The translations under genes and the position numbers were made by a program. The notes under the pieces are model-generated. The model did no database searches. It was given only the letters and a program-made list of their open reading frames with translations, and was not told where the DNA came from. Of a DNA stretch of 64,000 bases, positions 13,332 to 27,200 are shown piece after piece (position 1 is the first letter of the stretch; every line of letters begins with the position of its first letter). The stretch spans positions 315,001 to 379,000 of the forward strand of contig CM067535.1 in the NCBI GenBank assembly GCA_034509925.1, in the 5' to 3' direction. Source of the DNA: Hirudinaria manillensis. Its lineage: Eukaryota; Annelida; Clitellata; Hirudinida; Hirudinidae.

Positions 13332-14435
13332 ATGGTTGCTCACTTCATCTGCCTTCTCTACACAGGATTTGTGGTCTACACATCTTCTCCTGGCTCTAGT
13401 AAGTTCTTATAACACAAAGCTCTGAACAAATTAAAATGAATACAATATAAACTTTTCAGGTTTGTTTTCATGGCATCCTACCTTGATGGCACTATGTGTA
13501 AGTAATTCAAATAAAACACGTTTGATTTTCCCAGCCATTCAAAATCAGTTGTTAATTCAAATTACTAAAATGAATCTGGCTAATAGTTGAAATTTTGGCA
13601 TTCTTTGGTTTAATTTGTCACGATAACAGAGGTTGACAATTTGAAAAATGAATGTAGTCAGGCTTAGGTTATTGCACCATTAATTTGGATATATCTACAG
13701 GCAACTTTTCGTGATGATCCAGGAGCACAATGCTTAACCGATCCTTAAATATTTAGTTCGCATTCCTCATGGTTCAAGGACTGCTTATATTCTCCCCTCA
13801 AAGTTCTCTTATCATGAGTGCAACTGGGAAGACCAAAACAATGTGCCACTGGATTCTCATGATCGTCTCTGTGGTTACCGGTGGCTTGGGTAAGTTAGAA
13901 AGATGGTCACATATATTTGGAGAATGAAATTATTGCTTTTAATTCTTAACAACTTACATGTCATGATGACTATCGCTTTGATATCAAGTCGGGTATTTTA
14001 ATGGTAATGATTTTTACGGATATTTTTTGCTCAAATCTAGGTTTCTTGGCCATTTATCAGAACAAAGAGAACCACGAGAAACCACACTTGACGTCCTGGC
14101 ATTCGTGGCTCGGTGCAGCAACGCTCGTATACTGCCTCTTGCAGAGCTTTGGAGGTGCTAACCTGCTCTATGTCAAATCCTATGCCAAGTTTCAGACCAT
14201 CGCAAGTTGGCGACTCATCCATGCAACGTCCGGGTTGTTGCTATTCATTCTCGCCACTTTCTCCCTCATCACTGGCATGTTCTCGAGCTGGTTCACGGCT
14301 GCCGTCACCGGGACCTCGTGGTATGCCTGCGTATCTTGTCCCCTTATACTCCTACTTATTATCACCACTCAGGTCAAGAATGCTTTCCTTTCAACGAAGG
14401 ACAAAGCATCGAAGCCATCTTCTGTTCAAAACTGA
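13332..14435 (+). CDS. CYB561D2: Cytochrome b561 domain-containing protein (CYB561D2-like transmembrane reductase)
   Basis: Coding exons 13332-13398, 13460-13497, 13757-13889 and 14041-14435; 210 residues against about 222 in human CYB561D2. It aligns along its length: LFSWHP, SPQSSL, CHW, SWHSWLG, IHATSG and WFTAAVTG. The four haem-ligand histidines of the family are present (WHP, CHW, SWHS, IHAT). Six hydrophobic helices are visible. These proteins pass electrons from cytosolic ascorbate across endomembranes to ferric iron or monodehydroascorbate. The chosen ATG is the first in-frame one in the first conserved exon, just after a TATATCAG acceptor. About 12 residues at the human N-terminus have no counterpart, so a further coding exon could have been missed. 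The C-tail is Ser/Lys-rich. Confidence 0.88.
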
Positions 14436-16218
14436 GACTGTTATGTCTTAACATAACAGCTGCCAGAGTCTTTTATCATCATCCTTTTGATTCTTCTGTA
14501 GAGCATTGAAATTGGTCTGTGTAGGAATCTTAACATTAACATAAATTTGTTAAAATCTTATTAGATCAAAAGTGTATTAACTACAATATTCTCAATTTAG
14601 AAAATCTTGATATTTGTTTAATTACTTTTAATCTGTAATCATGTGTAGACCAATATCAGTTCAATATTCATTACTTAATCTTAATGTCACTATGATTTTT
14701 TCTTTTAATTTCTCAAGTATAGATGTAGAAACTGGATGATTTGTTTGGCAGAATTTATTCCCATTTAACCACTTAGTAAAAGTTAAATTTCTTGAAATAT
14801 AGCCAATAATAAAAGGATAAAAGATAAAAAAAATTATAATCAAATTGATTGTTTGGTAATTATTTTTTACATTTTGACTGATCTAATAAAAGGTATAAAA
14901 TAATATGGAGTGAAATTAATTTTAATGATATCAATAGCAGCAATGAAGCTAGCTGATGGTTTGTAGTTTAATGTTTGTGCTTAGCGTAATTTATGTTCTC
15001 AAAGGTCAAGTTTTCCAAAGTAGGCTTGCACGTTGACGGAATTTTTTGCCAAAAGATTGCCAAAATGCATTTTTTGGTCCATAATTTTGTATTATCTTGA
15101 ATTAATTTTAGGACTTGTTTTTGTAATAATGCACAATAATCTGTCTCTTATTTGTAGTTTGGTTTGAAATTCTGCACAATAGCAGTAACAGCTTTAAAAC
15201 TATTTAAAATGTTAATCTTATGTATAGTTTTTGTTTTGCAGAATGCTTTAGGTGCGAAGGCATCAATAATCTTTAAATATTCATGCCTTTTAATATCACC
15301 TTTAAAAAAGTCCCTAAATTTGATAGAAATGTGCTGCATTAAACATTCTTGTTTATATCAATAAAAATACTTTGACATGAAGATGGGCCCCAGCAACTTT
15401 TTTCTGGGAAGGCACTGTTGCATCGTAGCATATCATTAATAAGAGGTCCTATTGCAAGATTAAAATTTCTTTGATAGGAGAAAGATATTTGAAATTGTTG
15501 AATCGTGTGGGAGTATTTCCCTGGCAAAAATTTTATGTTTTGAAACATGATGCCTGAAGCTCTTCACAAATTAGGACCTCAATTCAGTTACTACTGTATG
15601 TTAATGTAATTATTTGTATTTCCTAACACCCGACAAATTTGAAATTCACACGGAGGCATTGCATCATTTTCTATCATTGGGCCCTTATTGAGCCATTAGA
15701 ATCTTATTTGCTATTCCATGCAACTGAAGAATATGTTCCAGAAAAGATATGTCCCTTTTGTCCAAGGATGGGCGCAGTCATCGTTAATGGAAAAGAATTT
15801 ATAATATAAATAATCATTAACCGTTAACTCATTAAGTGCTAAGCACACGATGACGAGGAGAGATAATAGCAAGGATGCTGCGCCTGAGCCCATCCATGCG
15901 CTTAGCGGAGCGTCGAAAGCAACTGCGGTGCTGCACGTCACAAGCTGTACACTTGTTCCGATGGTCTCCACACATTATTCCATCTACTCCATGTCCGATT
16001 GTAAACTCAACCGACTTTGCTTAGAACGTACCGTCCTGGGAGTTCTGGGGAAAGCGCTTCTCACTTATTTGGTTATGAAATTGTTGCCCAAGACCAAATA
16101 AAGGATGAAAGTTAATCGTCGTACAAGGATGTTTAATTTGATTTTTTCAATGCGACGTGCCGGTAGTTTTGACTGAGGAAACTTGCAGAAAACTAGCGAC
16201 GAGAGCAGAAAGTCCAAG
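14436..16218. other. Intergenic region before the Piccolo/Fife-like gene
   Basis: About 1.8 kb, AT-rich up to 15840. From about 15850 to the start codon at 16219 the composition turns more GC-rich, as expected of a 5' untranslated region and promoter. An 83-codon frame at 15850-16101 (+) lies in that stretch and overlaps an 86-codon frame on the other strand; neither resembles a known protein. Open frames around 15150-15550 look like chance. Confidence 0.5.
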
Positions 16219-18240
16219 ATGAGTCTCTTCCAGAGTTTGTCGGGATTTTTGTCGTCTGCTATCGGCAGTACGGAACAACTGGTGAGCCACCACACCGGCT
16301 TCAGCAGCAACAAAAGTAATGCCGACGCTTTCGATTACCAGTCACCACTCTCATTCTTCAAAGACCAAACCTCTTCCTCACAAAAGATGGAAAGCACTAA
16401 CTCAGAGAATAAGTTCTTTTCAGGCACTCAGGTAATCTCAAGTCCTTTCCAGACGCTGAAGGAAGCCTCGTCCTTGTTGCCGTCAAAACTGACTCCTGTG
16501 GTCGAGGTCTTCCAAACTGCCATCTCATCTGCTCAATCCTCCATGAACAGTCACCCTGCATCGTCTCTTACTTCATCCCCGGCCTCATCATCAACCAAAT
16601 TCACCCCGAGACGAGAGGAGACGAACAAGTTAAACTCATTTGCTCAATTGACAACCGATCCCGGTCCTCCTAAAAGCCAGCAGACGTCTTCAGCCATGGG
16701 AATGGATGTGGACTTGAGCCATCTGAGTCAGGAAGAGAGACTCCAAATCGAGGCCGTCATGGCGAGGGCCATGGGAGTCGAGGCAGCGCTACCTCCAATT
16801 CAGAATAATTTCGATGATTATCTACCTCAGGCAACCGATCCTGGTCGCGAACAATTCAACTCCTACCAAGCTTACGAGAGGTCTTTCGACGGCTCCATGT
16901 ACCAAGAGGACTTTGCCAGGGATCAGGAGCACTTGAATTCATTTTCCAACCGTGATGGCATGACTAGTGGCCATAGGGAGGAAGATTTTAATGTTTACAA
17001 TTCCTCTGGGTTCAATCAATACGACGATTATCTCAACAGAATCGATTATCAGAATGAGATTCGTTCTGCCAATCTAACTTTGGAACAGTCAGAAGCTAGG
17101 TAGGTACTTTATGCTTTCGTGGGAATGCGCTTTTACATGTATGAATTTCGTCTGGCAAAGTGGATTCATCTCATTTTCAATTAATTAATTAAATAATCTC
17201 TCCCTTGTAATTGGAGTAATAAAGTAGGACTATTATTATAACAGTAACAAAGTTTTATGGAAATAATGTAACAAAAATAAATGAATCGAATAATATATTG
17301 AACTTAAATAAGTTCGCAATGCACGCTTGTGCATCGTACTTGGTCATCATTAGTTATATTTACATTATATATTTATTTGACAATTTATACGATATATTAT
17401 ATATTAATTAATAATAATAATAATAATACCAGTGATAATAATAACAATAAATATTCGGAGTTACTTTAATATCTCGATTATAATTAACATCATAACGTTA
17501 ACCAATTATATTTTAATTCCTTGGCGTTCTGTAATCGACTCCAGGTTATTCTATTCCAGGACATAAATTATTTGAACGGGATGTTTCAGACAAATAGTAC
17601 GTTGACCTTCTTTTATAAGTCGCACCTGTTTCAATTCGCAGGTACAGAGACATGTTGGAAGAGATGACAAGCCATGGCGATGACAAATCGGAGCCTCGAA
17701 GAATTAGTCGAAGTCCCGATGACGACGACGACGATGACGAAGACGATGACGACGAAGACGTGGAGCATTTTGAGTGCGTCATTTGCAACATGATGAAAAT
17801 TAAAGATCAGGACGATGCCATTTGTTCGGATTGCAGAAGAGCCAACATTTGCTTCGAGTGTGGCACGTCTGACAATCAGGAGGTTTAAATTGATGAATGG
17901 AAGGGAAGATGAATGAAGCTAGTGGGTCTCGAACGAACGAACGAACGTTCACGTGAATTTATTTTTCCACAGGGAGTGTGGCTTTGCAACGTTTGTCGGA
18001 AAAGGCGGGACTTGATGAACGCCACGACAAAATGGCGTCTCCAGCAACAAGACGATGAAATGTCAACTTCCGTATTTGCGTCGAGATCGATTTCTTCCGG
18101 CACAAAGATGCTCGAACAATCGTCAGACTTTGTGAGTCATTCAGTCAGACATTTATTATTGTTTTTATTATCGTTATTATTACTTTTGTTATTATTTATT
18201 TATTTACTTTATTGCTGCTATTATTTATTTTTATTATTGA

Positions 18241-18274
<34 letters not shown>

Positions 18275-21200
18275 GTAGCTTAATAATTTCAATAATTAAT
18301 TTCGCAATCCAATGGAATCAACATTTAAGCCTCCATGGCAGCCTGGGCCATGTCGCAAATTGTCGAGAGTCTTAAAGCGGTACTTTTTGGTGCATTTGGT
18401 GGATTTCAGGAAATGATTTCAAGCTCGACTTTTGTTCCAAGTGCTGGAAAGTTCCTTTGTCAGATGGAGAATTTATTAATTTAATGGCCAGTCTAATTTG
18501 GGGATAATTTGAAGTTGTTTCCTGTTCGTGTGCCACGGTATTTAATGTGTTGACTGTTACATGTTTAATAGTGATGTATTAAACAATTAGTTAGTGAAGC
18601 CAAGATGGAGGACTTAATTGGTCGGTGTAATGAGATATATCCTTTTTCTTTTTTATATTATAAATTGCTTTATTGTTCAAGACCAGGTCGATTGCTATTT
18701 CTAAGTCCCTTCAATTAATTTTAAATTTAAGAAGAGGATTCGCACAACATTCTCATTCTTCCGTCATCCGGCCTTTCAAATTTCCATTCAACTTTCTTGG
18801 TCGTGTTGCGTCCATCCAGCTTTCTTATCTTTGTTTTTTTTTTATATTCTATTTACCAATATGTTATTCTATTTACCTATATTTATATTTGCTTCAAAAA
18901 ATAGTTCAATTGAAAGAAAGGAAACGGATGACATTACATGACTTACCAACGCTAAACAACATCAGGATACAGCGTAACGCACTTTAGAGAACTCCAAAAG
19001 TGTCACATGAACGTTGCCTTTAATAGATCTGCCAGTCAAAAAAAAAATGATTTTCCAAACCAAACCGTGGAGCTCCTACAAGATCTTTTTAATTTAGCGC
19101 TTTCTTAATATAAAACCACAACATTGAACGAGAAAAATTTCACCTGACAAACACATTGACCTTAAAATATCTTAAGATTTCAAAATATGTGTGGAGAATT
19201 GATAGAGCCTTCATTAGGCTACATTTTTGTTATTAATTTCAAAAGGAAAGCATCATTAATTGGAGAGGTCTTTAATGGCCGTATCTCACCTCATTTTCTA
19301 AAGAAGAGCCGTGCTTCAGCGAGTCATTCATTTGCTGCTTTTGGCTTTGTTCGCTGGATTCTAGGATGCAGTTTTATGTATTCCAAGCAAATTACTTTAT
19401 GAGTCCGAATTGCAAGAGCTTTCCTCTCGCTGTGGTTTCTCATACATCTCCTCCGTTGACATCAGTTCCGCAATTACATCTCGACAAATCGACCAGAAGA
19501 CAATTGTTTACAACAAATACATCGTAAATCAAGAACCGCTTAAACAGAAGAAGATTGTTTCATTTTGAAACATGCTTCAAGTTAGCTTCTTGCCATTAAA
19601 ATGTCGACAGGAGAAACCACTGTGGTCTTGATGAGTCGATATTTTGCAATGAAAGCAAATTGTTGAACTCTTAATTCGAATCGATTTTTTAAAATTTATT
19701 TCCCAATAATTATTTTTTTATAGCTCTAGGCTTCTTCTAATGAAATAGACGGATGATTGGATGTTGACATGGCTACTTGATAATGATGGTGATGATAACT
19801 GTGGTGATGGCTAACAAAGATGAGTTTAACTACTTTATCAAACAGTGGTACACAAATGCACACGACATTATAAGGTCAAATGTTAACTTTTGTTAGTAAA
19901 AACCAAAAATCGGTAATATCTCCAAATAAACTGAATAATGACATAATTGCAACTATAAATAGCAGAACATAAAATTGTAAAATAACATTAAAAGGAAAAC
20001 ATTTATCATAATCAACAAATCCATATCATCTCATAACAGCGCCAAAAAATCTTTCGAGCGTGACCGGTCCTCTAAAATGAAGTTAAAAGGGTTGAAAGGC
20101 TTGCGTTAAAAATATTTAAAAAAAAAATCAAAGGACAGAAAATAATGAAAAAATATTTTCATGCGAAAATTTCCTGCTTGAATTTTTAGGCCGTCGATGA
20201 AATTAAACAAAGTAAAAGGAGAAAAATGGAACGCACATTCCTGTGGTGCTCTTATAACTAACATTCTCTTGCTTCGAATTCCAAATGATTTTTAAGTGAT
20301 CGTCTGTTGTACTGTTGTACTGTTGTATTGTTGTTACCAAACAATTAATACCAAATTCAGACGACACTCCAGCAACAACATTCACTTCCTTCTGGAAGCC
20401 ACCATCACGCGGAACTCCAAAGACAAACCTCACTCCACATTGGCGGCTCCTATTCTGACCTCCCATCATCATCATCACCATCATCATTATCATCATCATT
20501 AGCAGCATCAGCAATCACAACGCTCATTACCACAACGACAACGACTTCTGCCGACGGCTCTTGTTTATCGGACGTGGTTGAGGAGAAAGCTGAAACTTGC
20601 GGAATAAATTTTGATCAACATCCATCATGCGACACATCAGGTCGGTTTTGTTTCAAATTTTCATGAAGCAGTGAATAAATGAGAAAAATACTTTTCATTT
20701 CAGAATAAATTGAAAACGAAAGTTAAAAAGTATATATTAAATCATTACTGTAATTTAACCATAATTTTCAGTTCCAAGCGACTCGTACGTACTGACACCT
20801 CTTCAGCCTGAAAACCACGGATCTTATCCGGGTCCTTATTCGACGAGTATTTACAGCGAATCGCAACCAACAACGCTCAGAGAACAATTTGATTTCATGA
20901 ATAAGGACAGACGACTGAGCGATCCGATTTCGCTCCAATTGCAAGTCGAAGGAATGTCGCAGAATCTTCCATCATCAACTCAAGTGTTGAGCGCATCGAT
21001 ACCCGGCAATTTGAAACCATTTCAATCCGAGGAAACACGTTCGTATGACGAAAGACCATTCGAGCTGGGATTCAAAGACGATGATACCTTCAGGACCAAC
21101 CAGACTGCGTATCAGATTGTTGCTCATGCACCACCATCTCCACCGCCACCATCGATATCATCTTCATCGGCATTACCCTCGTCCTCCTCGTCGTCGTCGT

Positions 21201-24200
21201 CAGTGGAAAACGCAATCCAAAACGCAACTCATCAGCTTTCATTTTTCCCGGATAAGAAAGAGGTTCAGGAGTCAATTGTTTGCGCATCTAATCAACATTC
21301 GCCGGACATTTCGTCCATCGCTTCGTCAAATAATCGACACGATCGAGACGTCGAGCCGCCTGCAAACACAGCCAACGTTCCAGTCTTTCAAAAGTCAGAG
21401 GTGACCACCGCCAGGAGCGTCAAAGTTCCACCGATCGAGAAGGTCGGTTATGCCGACCCTGATCTCCTTCAAAGTCCAAAGAGAAGTCCGAAAGGTATTT
21501 CGGCCAGTTTCACGTCTTCCAACGTGTCCTGGTCTCGTCATCGCGACTCTTCACCTCTTTACAGGTAAATCTGTGTTTACTCCGAAAGTACTACTGTTAA
21601 CTGCCATTACTATTTCTAATGTTATTAACAACAGTACGATTTCTTTCTGATTTTTATAGAAGTACTCTTTCATAAATGACCATTACCTTAAGGGATATGA
21701 CACAGTACAGACCACCAGTGTTCAACAACAATCTGCCCTCGAACGATAGAACCCCTCTGCACATGCTCATTAAGACAACGGCACTTCCTTGGGCAAATAA
21801 TTTCAGTAACAGCGTGAGCAGCATGGCCGGATCCTGCGACTACGAAATCTGCGTGGACAGCTACAACCTAAACGGAGATTATTTCTCCGGTTTAATGGAA
21901 GCCCAGAATCACTTCATTTTCAACGCTCCACCTTCCATCTCTCACATGAAGGACGAGGCAAAGATCTTCCTGCCTCCTCAGAAACCGGCGAGATTCAGTA
22001 GCAACGACCCGCAGAGATTCGATCAGCCAGAGGGCGATACACTAGCCAGCTTCGCTGCCTCGATTGCTAGCGATACGGCTCTATTGACGAACACAATGAG
22101 CGTGTCACCGATGATCGAAGTCAAGAGGGGTCCGGAAATCATAGGTCCGACCTCGCAACTATTTGCCGAGTTTCCTCGTAAAAGCGAAGATTATGCCGTA
22201 AACAATCAGCCGTTCAGGAACAACTTCACAACCGATCCGGCATCCGTTGAGAACCATCTGCTTTCACAATATGACCACGTGAAGCATCTCCCGAACAATT
22301 GCACCTCTGAAATTCAATACAAAAACGTCGCTCTCGCGGGTAAGTCGATATTTTCGTCTAATCACAAACCGATTTCGAGGCACGTTGCAGCAGGTCCCGC
22401 ACTTCCTTCCGTGGCCATGCCGGGTCGAATGCCATCGAACTCTCAAAGCGATCAAGAGCGCTTGAAGCAGAGCATCATGAAAAGAGCGCCCCGTTACGAA
22501 AACTTGAGCAAAATAACAGCCGACTCTTCGCTATCGGCTCAGCCTAAGACGGCTAACGTGGTGGTCGGATCGTCGTCAGCCATGGAGCACGGCCGAAGAG
22601 CAGGGGTTTGCAAAGCTCCCGATGCCACCACGTCGTTGATGGATCTCAGTAAATCGAATGCATCCTCTGCGCAGATCAACCCAGTTCAGGAAAATCGAAC
22701 TTCAGAGCCACTTTCGGCCAACCTCACTTCGTCATGCGCGGACGAAAGAATTGAAAAATTGAAGGCTTCGTGTGCCTTCTCGGAAACGGTGAATACATCC
22801 ATCGTCATGATGACGCCGATTACCTCTGTCAACATCTTCCTGTCGAATTTCATGAAAGAAGATTCGGACAAAGACAAACAGACCGGCACGTCCAAAGCAG
22901 TCTCATCGTCGTCATTAGATACCATTCAGAAGGAATCGAACGAGCCTATCGATTTGAGCTCAAATGCCAACTTCTCTTCTAAATCCTCTTCATCCGAGCA
23001 GAACCCACGTGCGATCAATTCATTGAAAACCCTGTTTGAACTCGAAGCGGCCCAATCGACAGCCCAATGCTCAACTCCTTCTAGGGATCCAGTTTCAATT
23101 CATTCCTCATCTAAAGATAGCCAGGAAAACTTTAATTTACCTCCCACAACTTACAAATACGCTGCCGAATGCAATATGAACCTACAAGGAGCAATTGCTA
23201 GCAGTAAATCTGAACAGAGAACAATGCTTAAATCCAATAATTCATCGTCGACGACGACACAAAACTCACCACAGGATCTCAGCAATTCTCTGTCTGCCAC
23301 CAAAAAAGCTCAAAAACGTCTGCCGGCAATTCCCTTGGAGACAAAAGCTAGCGAACCTTCACATAATGCTCAAGTCACTTTTGACATGGAAAATAAACAA
23401 AAGGATAATGCTTTTGCAGCGGTCGATTCAAACTTAATGAGTCATACCGACCTATCAGATATTGATTCCAAGAAGACACTTTCCATGGTTAGTTAAGAAC
23501 ATATTCGAAGCGTAGAAACTTTTTGCAAATTTTTGAATTCGTATTTAACGACTTACGATGATAATAACTCATAATCTGAACTAATATGTCTATTAAAGGT
23601 TCTTATGTCCATGAGCAATCAGGTAGTAACATTGGGAAAACAGGAAAAGACTCACAGAAAGCTTCCTCCGACGCCCGATCAGCTTCTAATTTCCAAGACC
23701 AGACTAAGATCGAAATCGGCAGATTCGAGGAAACACCAGGAAGAAAGTGTCGAGGCGGTCAAAGAGAGACTGAGACGTCGCTTGAGATCAAAAGAGATTC
23801 ATAAAAGAGGCGGATCGTCCTCTGAAAAAAGTGAAGACGAGGAGGACAGCAGTGATGCTTCCAACGCCAGCAGTCGATTTTTCACGACAGGAAGTTCATC
23901 GTTTCGCCAGCGTAGTACAAGTTTCGGTGCTAATTTTGGAATGAGCAAAGAGAGGTCTTCAGTTAAGGCACCCACAACATCGAGGGCAAAAAGTGTCGGT
24001 CGCCAGTCAAGACTAGACGTCTTTGTAAATTCTAAAGCAACAAATACTCACGAGAGATTCAATAATAGAGTTGAAACTGACAATCAAATCAAGTACAAAT
24101 CAAACGCGTCGGCAAATAAATTCAAAACTCCAAGAAATCTCGCAAGCAGCTCGACGATCGTTAATAATTCGGCCAAGTATAACAAGCCGCAAGTCGAAAT

Positions 24201-27200
24201 GGTAGCGTTTCATGGGATTCAGGTGCCGATAGAAATCAAATCTCTGAAACAGAGAATTAGAGAGGAATTGCAAATTGTGACGGCTTCGAGGAGATTGAGA
24301 TTGGACGAAGAAGAAGAAGTGAGAAGGATGGAAGCCGAGATGGCCGAGAGAGAAAAGAAAAGGATAGAGTGGCGGCCCAACTACGAGAAGCGTTACAGAA
24401 GCAACTCTCCGGTGATCCACACTTCCAAGGAATCTTATGCCGACGAATCTTCAAGATCGGTGTTGAATAAAAACGACATCATCACCAAATACCACAAGAA
24501 ACATCAACCTCACAATTCCAAGAAGAGTTTCCTTCCGATCAGCAACAAGCAGCGTAGCAGTAAAGAAACTCCAGGCAAGCAAAAAAATTATCTCTACAGC
24601 AGTAAGCCACATTCTTTCAAGCGACAAAATTCAGATCCATTAATTTCAAATTTTATGACCGACACCATGTCTTCAGAAAAGACTTCGCATTCGGAAAGAC
24701 AACACGGCAGATATTATTTGGACTACGAAGGCTTCGATAAGAAATTGGGCGACAGACATGGAGACGTGCATAGAATGCAAGGAAGGAAATACGTACCGAG
24801 GAGTTTTGTGGGTCGCAGTGGATATGCCGTGGACTCCGCACCGCGAGGTTACGGCTCTCTTTCTCGATCATCGGACCTCTTGTTCAAGCACGTTAAGCCA
24901 AGTCTGGCCAACAGCCATTCGGAAGCCAATTTGTTGAGGGACGGTTGGAGCGAAGAAGCGGAACTAGAGGGAAGAGACACCTTCCGCCGGAGATTTTTGA
25001 GAACCCCTTCATTCTCGCACATGGAGGAAAACGAGAATCCACTTTTGAGAGAAGAGAAAAAGGAGCAGTTAAGGCTGGAAATTGAACTGAGAAAATTGCA
25101 ACTAGAGGAGGCAAGATATCTACAGGAGCAGATTCAGAGATTGATGGCAATGCCGGATGTCACTTCGACCGATATCTCAAAAGCTAGGAGTTTGTATCAG
25201 AAGCGCAGACGTTTGGACAGCCAGATCTTCCCCTTCAGAAGTTCAGAACCAGGTTTCATTCCCAATTCCGAAGCTGATAACTATCAGCAGAGGAAGTTTA
25301 GCGTTAAAGATGCCAACAGATCGTCATTTTCCGGGCCGGCATTTCCTTCAAGTCAGAATATAACGGATTTTAGCAAAAGTGAGTTTTTGAAACTACTTTA
25401 ACATTTAAATTATTTACGTACCCTAACCCTCAATCAACATCGTCTCAAGTCATTCCGCTCGGCAAGGAAAGCTTTCAGAGGAGCGCATCACCTGAATCTG
25501 ATGAGAATCTCATTGAAGTTGGTTCACATGGTCAACCAACCAAGGCGAGTTCCATCTATTTCAATGAATTATTTCGCTTTCAAGATTGCAAATTCGGGAT
25601 TTCGAATTAAAGAATGTAATTATTTTCCCAACGGGAGGAGTCTAACGTCCATACAATTTGTTCTTTTTTTGTCTATATAAATAAAATTAACAAGTAAGTC
25701 AGCGAAAGGATGACTTTGTGATAAATTAGAAATAATGTAACATTTTTTGTTTCTTTGGTTAAAACATTATGAAGTTATACAGAGAAACTCAATTTAAGAG
25801 GATGTTGGCAAACCTTTCGAATCATGTCACTTTTGTTCACTGCATCAAATCGAGGCCGTTTGTTGTGGATGCTTTTATTTGCCTGGCAACGTTTTAGACT
25901 AAAAGTGAATTGCAGAGCCTACTATGAACGTAAATCACATAAAATCGACTTTGTTTCACAACGAATCAATTCCGGGAACAGTTTCTATTCATTTTCAACG
26001 GGTCTATTTTTTGCACTTTGGGCTTTGATCCTTCACGTTAAAAAGAAGATTATTTATTGAACTGCTGTCACCCTCAAGAACGATTGGATTATATTTGCAT
26101 CCATTATATCGTGAAGAACTATTGAAAATTTATTTAAGGCTCATTCTAGGAAATAATATTATTTCGACATTCACGCAAGAATTTTGGAATCTGATCAAAG
26201 TTGTTAAAATCAAAAGACATTGGACAACTCTAAGAAATTACATCCAGTCTTGCTTAAATACTGTCGACTGCCATTTCAGAACAACGGAATTGTTCGAAAG
26301 CAAACCAGACAGTACAGTTTTCCCACGAAGACGATCCTCATCACTCGTGACCTTAAGGACAAATATCTCGAAGGTCAGATCCTATCGCGTCAATCCTTCT
26401 TGAGAATACGATCACCAACTCGACCCTCAAATCCAGGATTCGGAATAGGGGTGAAGATCACCGGAGGGCAGTTTTTGGACAAGGAAGGTCAAATGGGAGC
26501 CTTTGTGACGACGATTTACAAGGGCGGAGCAGCCGATCAACTCCATGGGGAACTTAGAGAAGGTTATTTGTAACTTTTTTTAAAAATTATTTCACCCTGA
26601 CAGAATTTGCCCCGCCGAATATAGAATCTTTAGTCAGAAAAAAAATTGAATTTATTCCATCTGGCATTTTTAAAGTGTTCTTTACGACATTTTGTTTCGA
26701 ATAGCTTTTACCAGCATCTCGAGAAGTTTTTGTTTAAATATCTTTTCGGCAAATTTTGTTAAAAACAAAAAAAAAAATACAAATTCTAGATAATGGTTGA
26801 TTTTTTGTTACTTACATTTTGTATGAAATAAAACAATTGTTATTTTAAGTTAAGTTTTGATGACAAGTTAAGACATTTTTTGCTTTAGAGCAGGAGTCCC
26901 ATCTTTAAGTTAACATATTCCACTGATAAATCCGAAAAGTTTTTATTAAAAATCTTCACATTCTCTCGATTTCAATGATAATCTATTCAATGTTAAACGA
27001 TTTAACTGTCAAATTCAAACAGTATTTCACTCCTTAACAAACAAATTTTTTACATTTCCTCGCTTTCATAAGGATGAAATCGTTCTTTCCTTTTAGAATT
27101 CACCTCACCGTGCATCCTGGTTCAGCATCGCGATTCTTTTTAAATGTCTAATTTATGGACCAATGGTACTAAAAGCGTATGTGATAATAGCTTGTCTATC

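Larger units (their letters stand above)
18132..20502. other. Long intron stretch inside the Piccolo/Fife-like gene with unresolved exon(s)
   Basis: The exon ending at 18131 leaves phase 0, but the exon ending at 20640 needs an incoming phase of 1. At least one short exon of length 3n+1 therefore probably lies here, or a weaker donor (GTCATT at 18136) is used. The stretch contains an ATT run at 18240-18275, AT-rich sequence, and an ATC/CAT repeat at 20465-20500 just before the next acceptor. No domain was recognised in its open frames. Confidence 0.5.

Noticed and set aside
18673-18987. 104-codon frame in the Piccolo/Fife-like intron, tried as the missing exon
   Set aside because: Hydrophobic T-rich end, no suitable acceptor and donor giving the required 3n+1 length.
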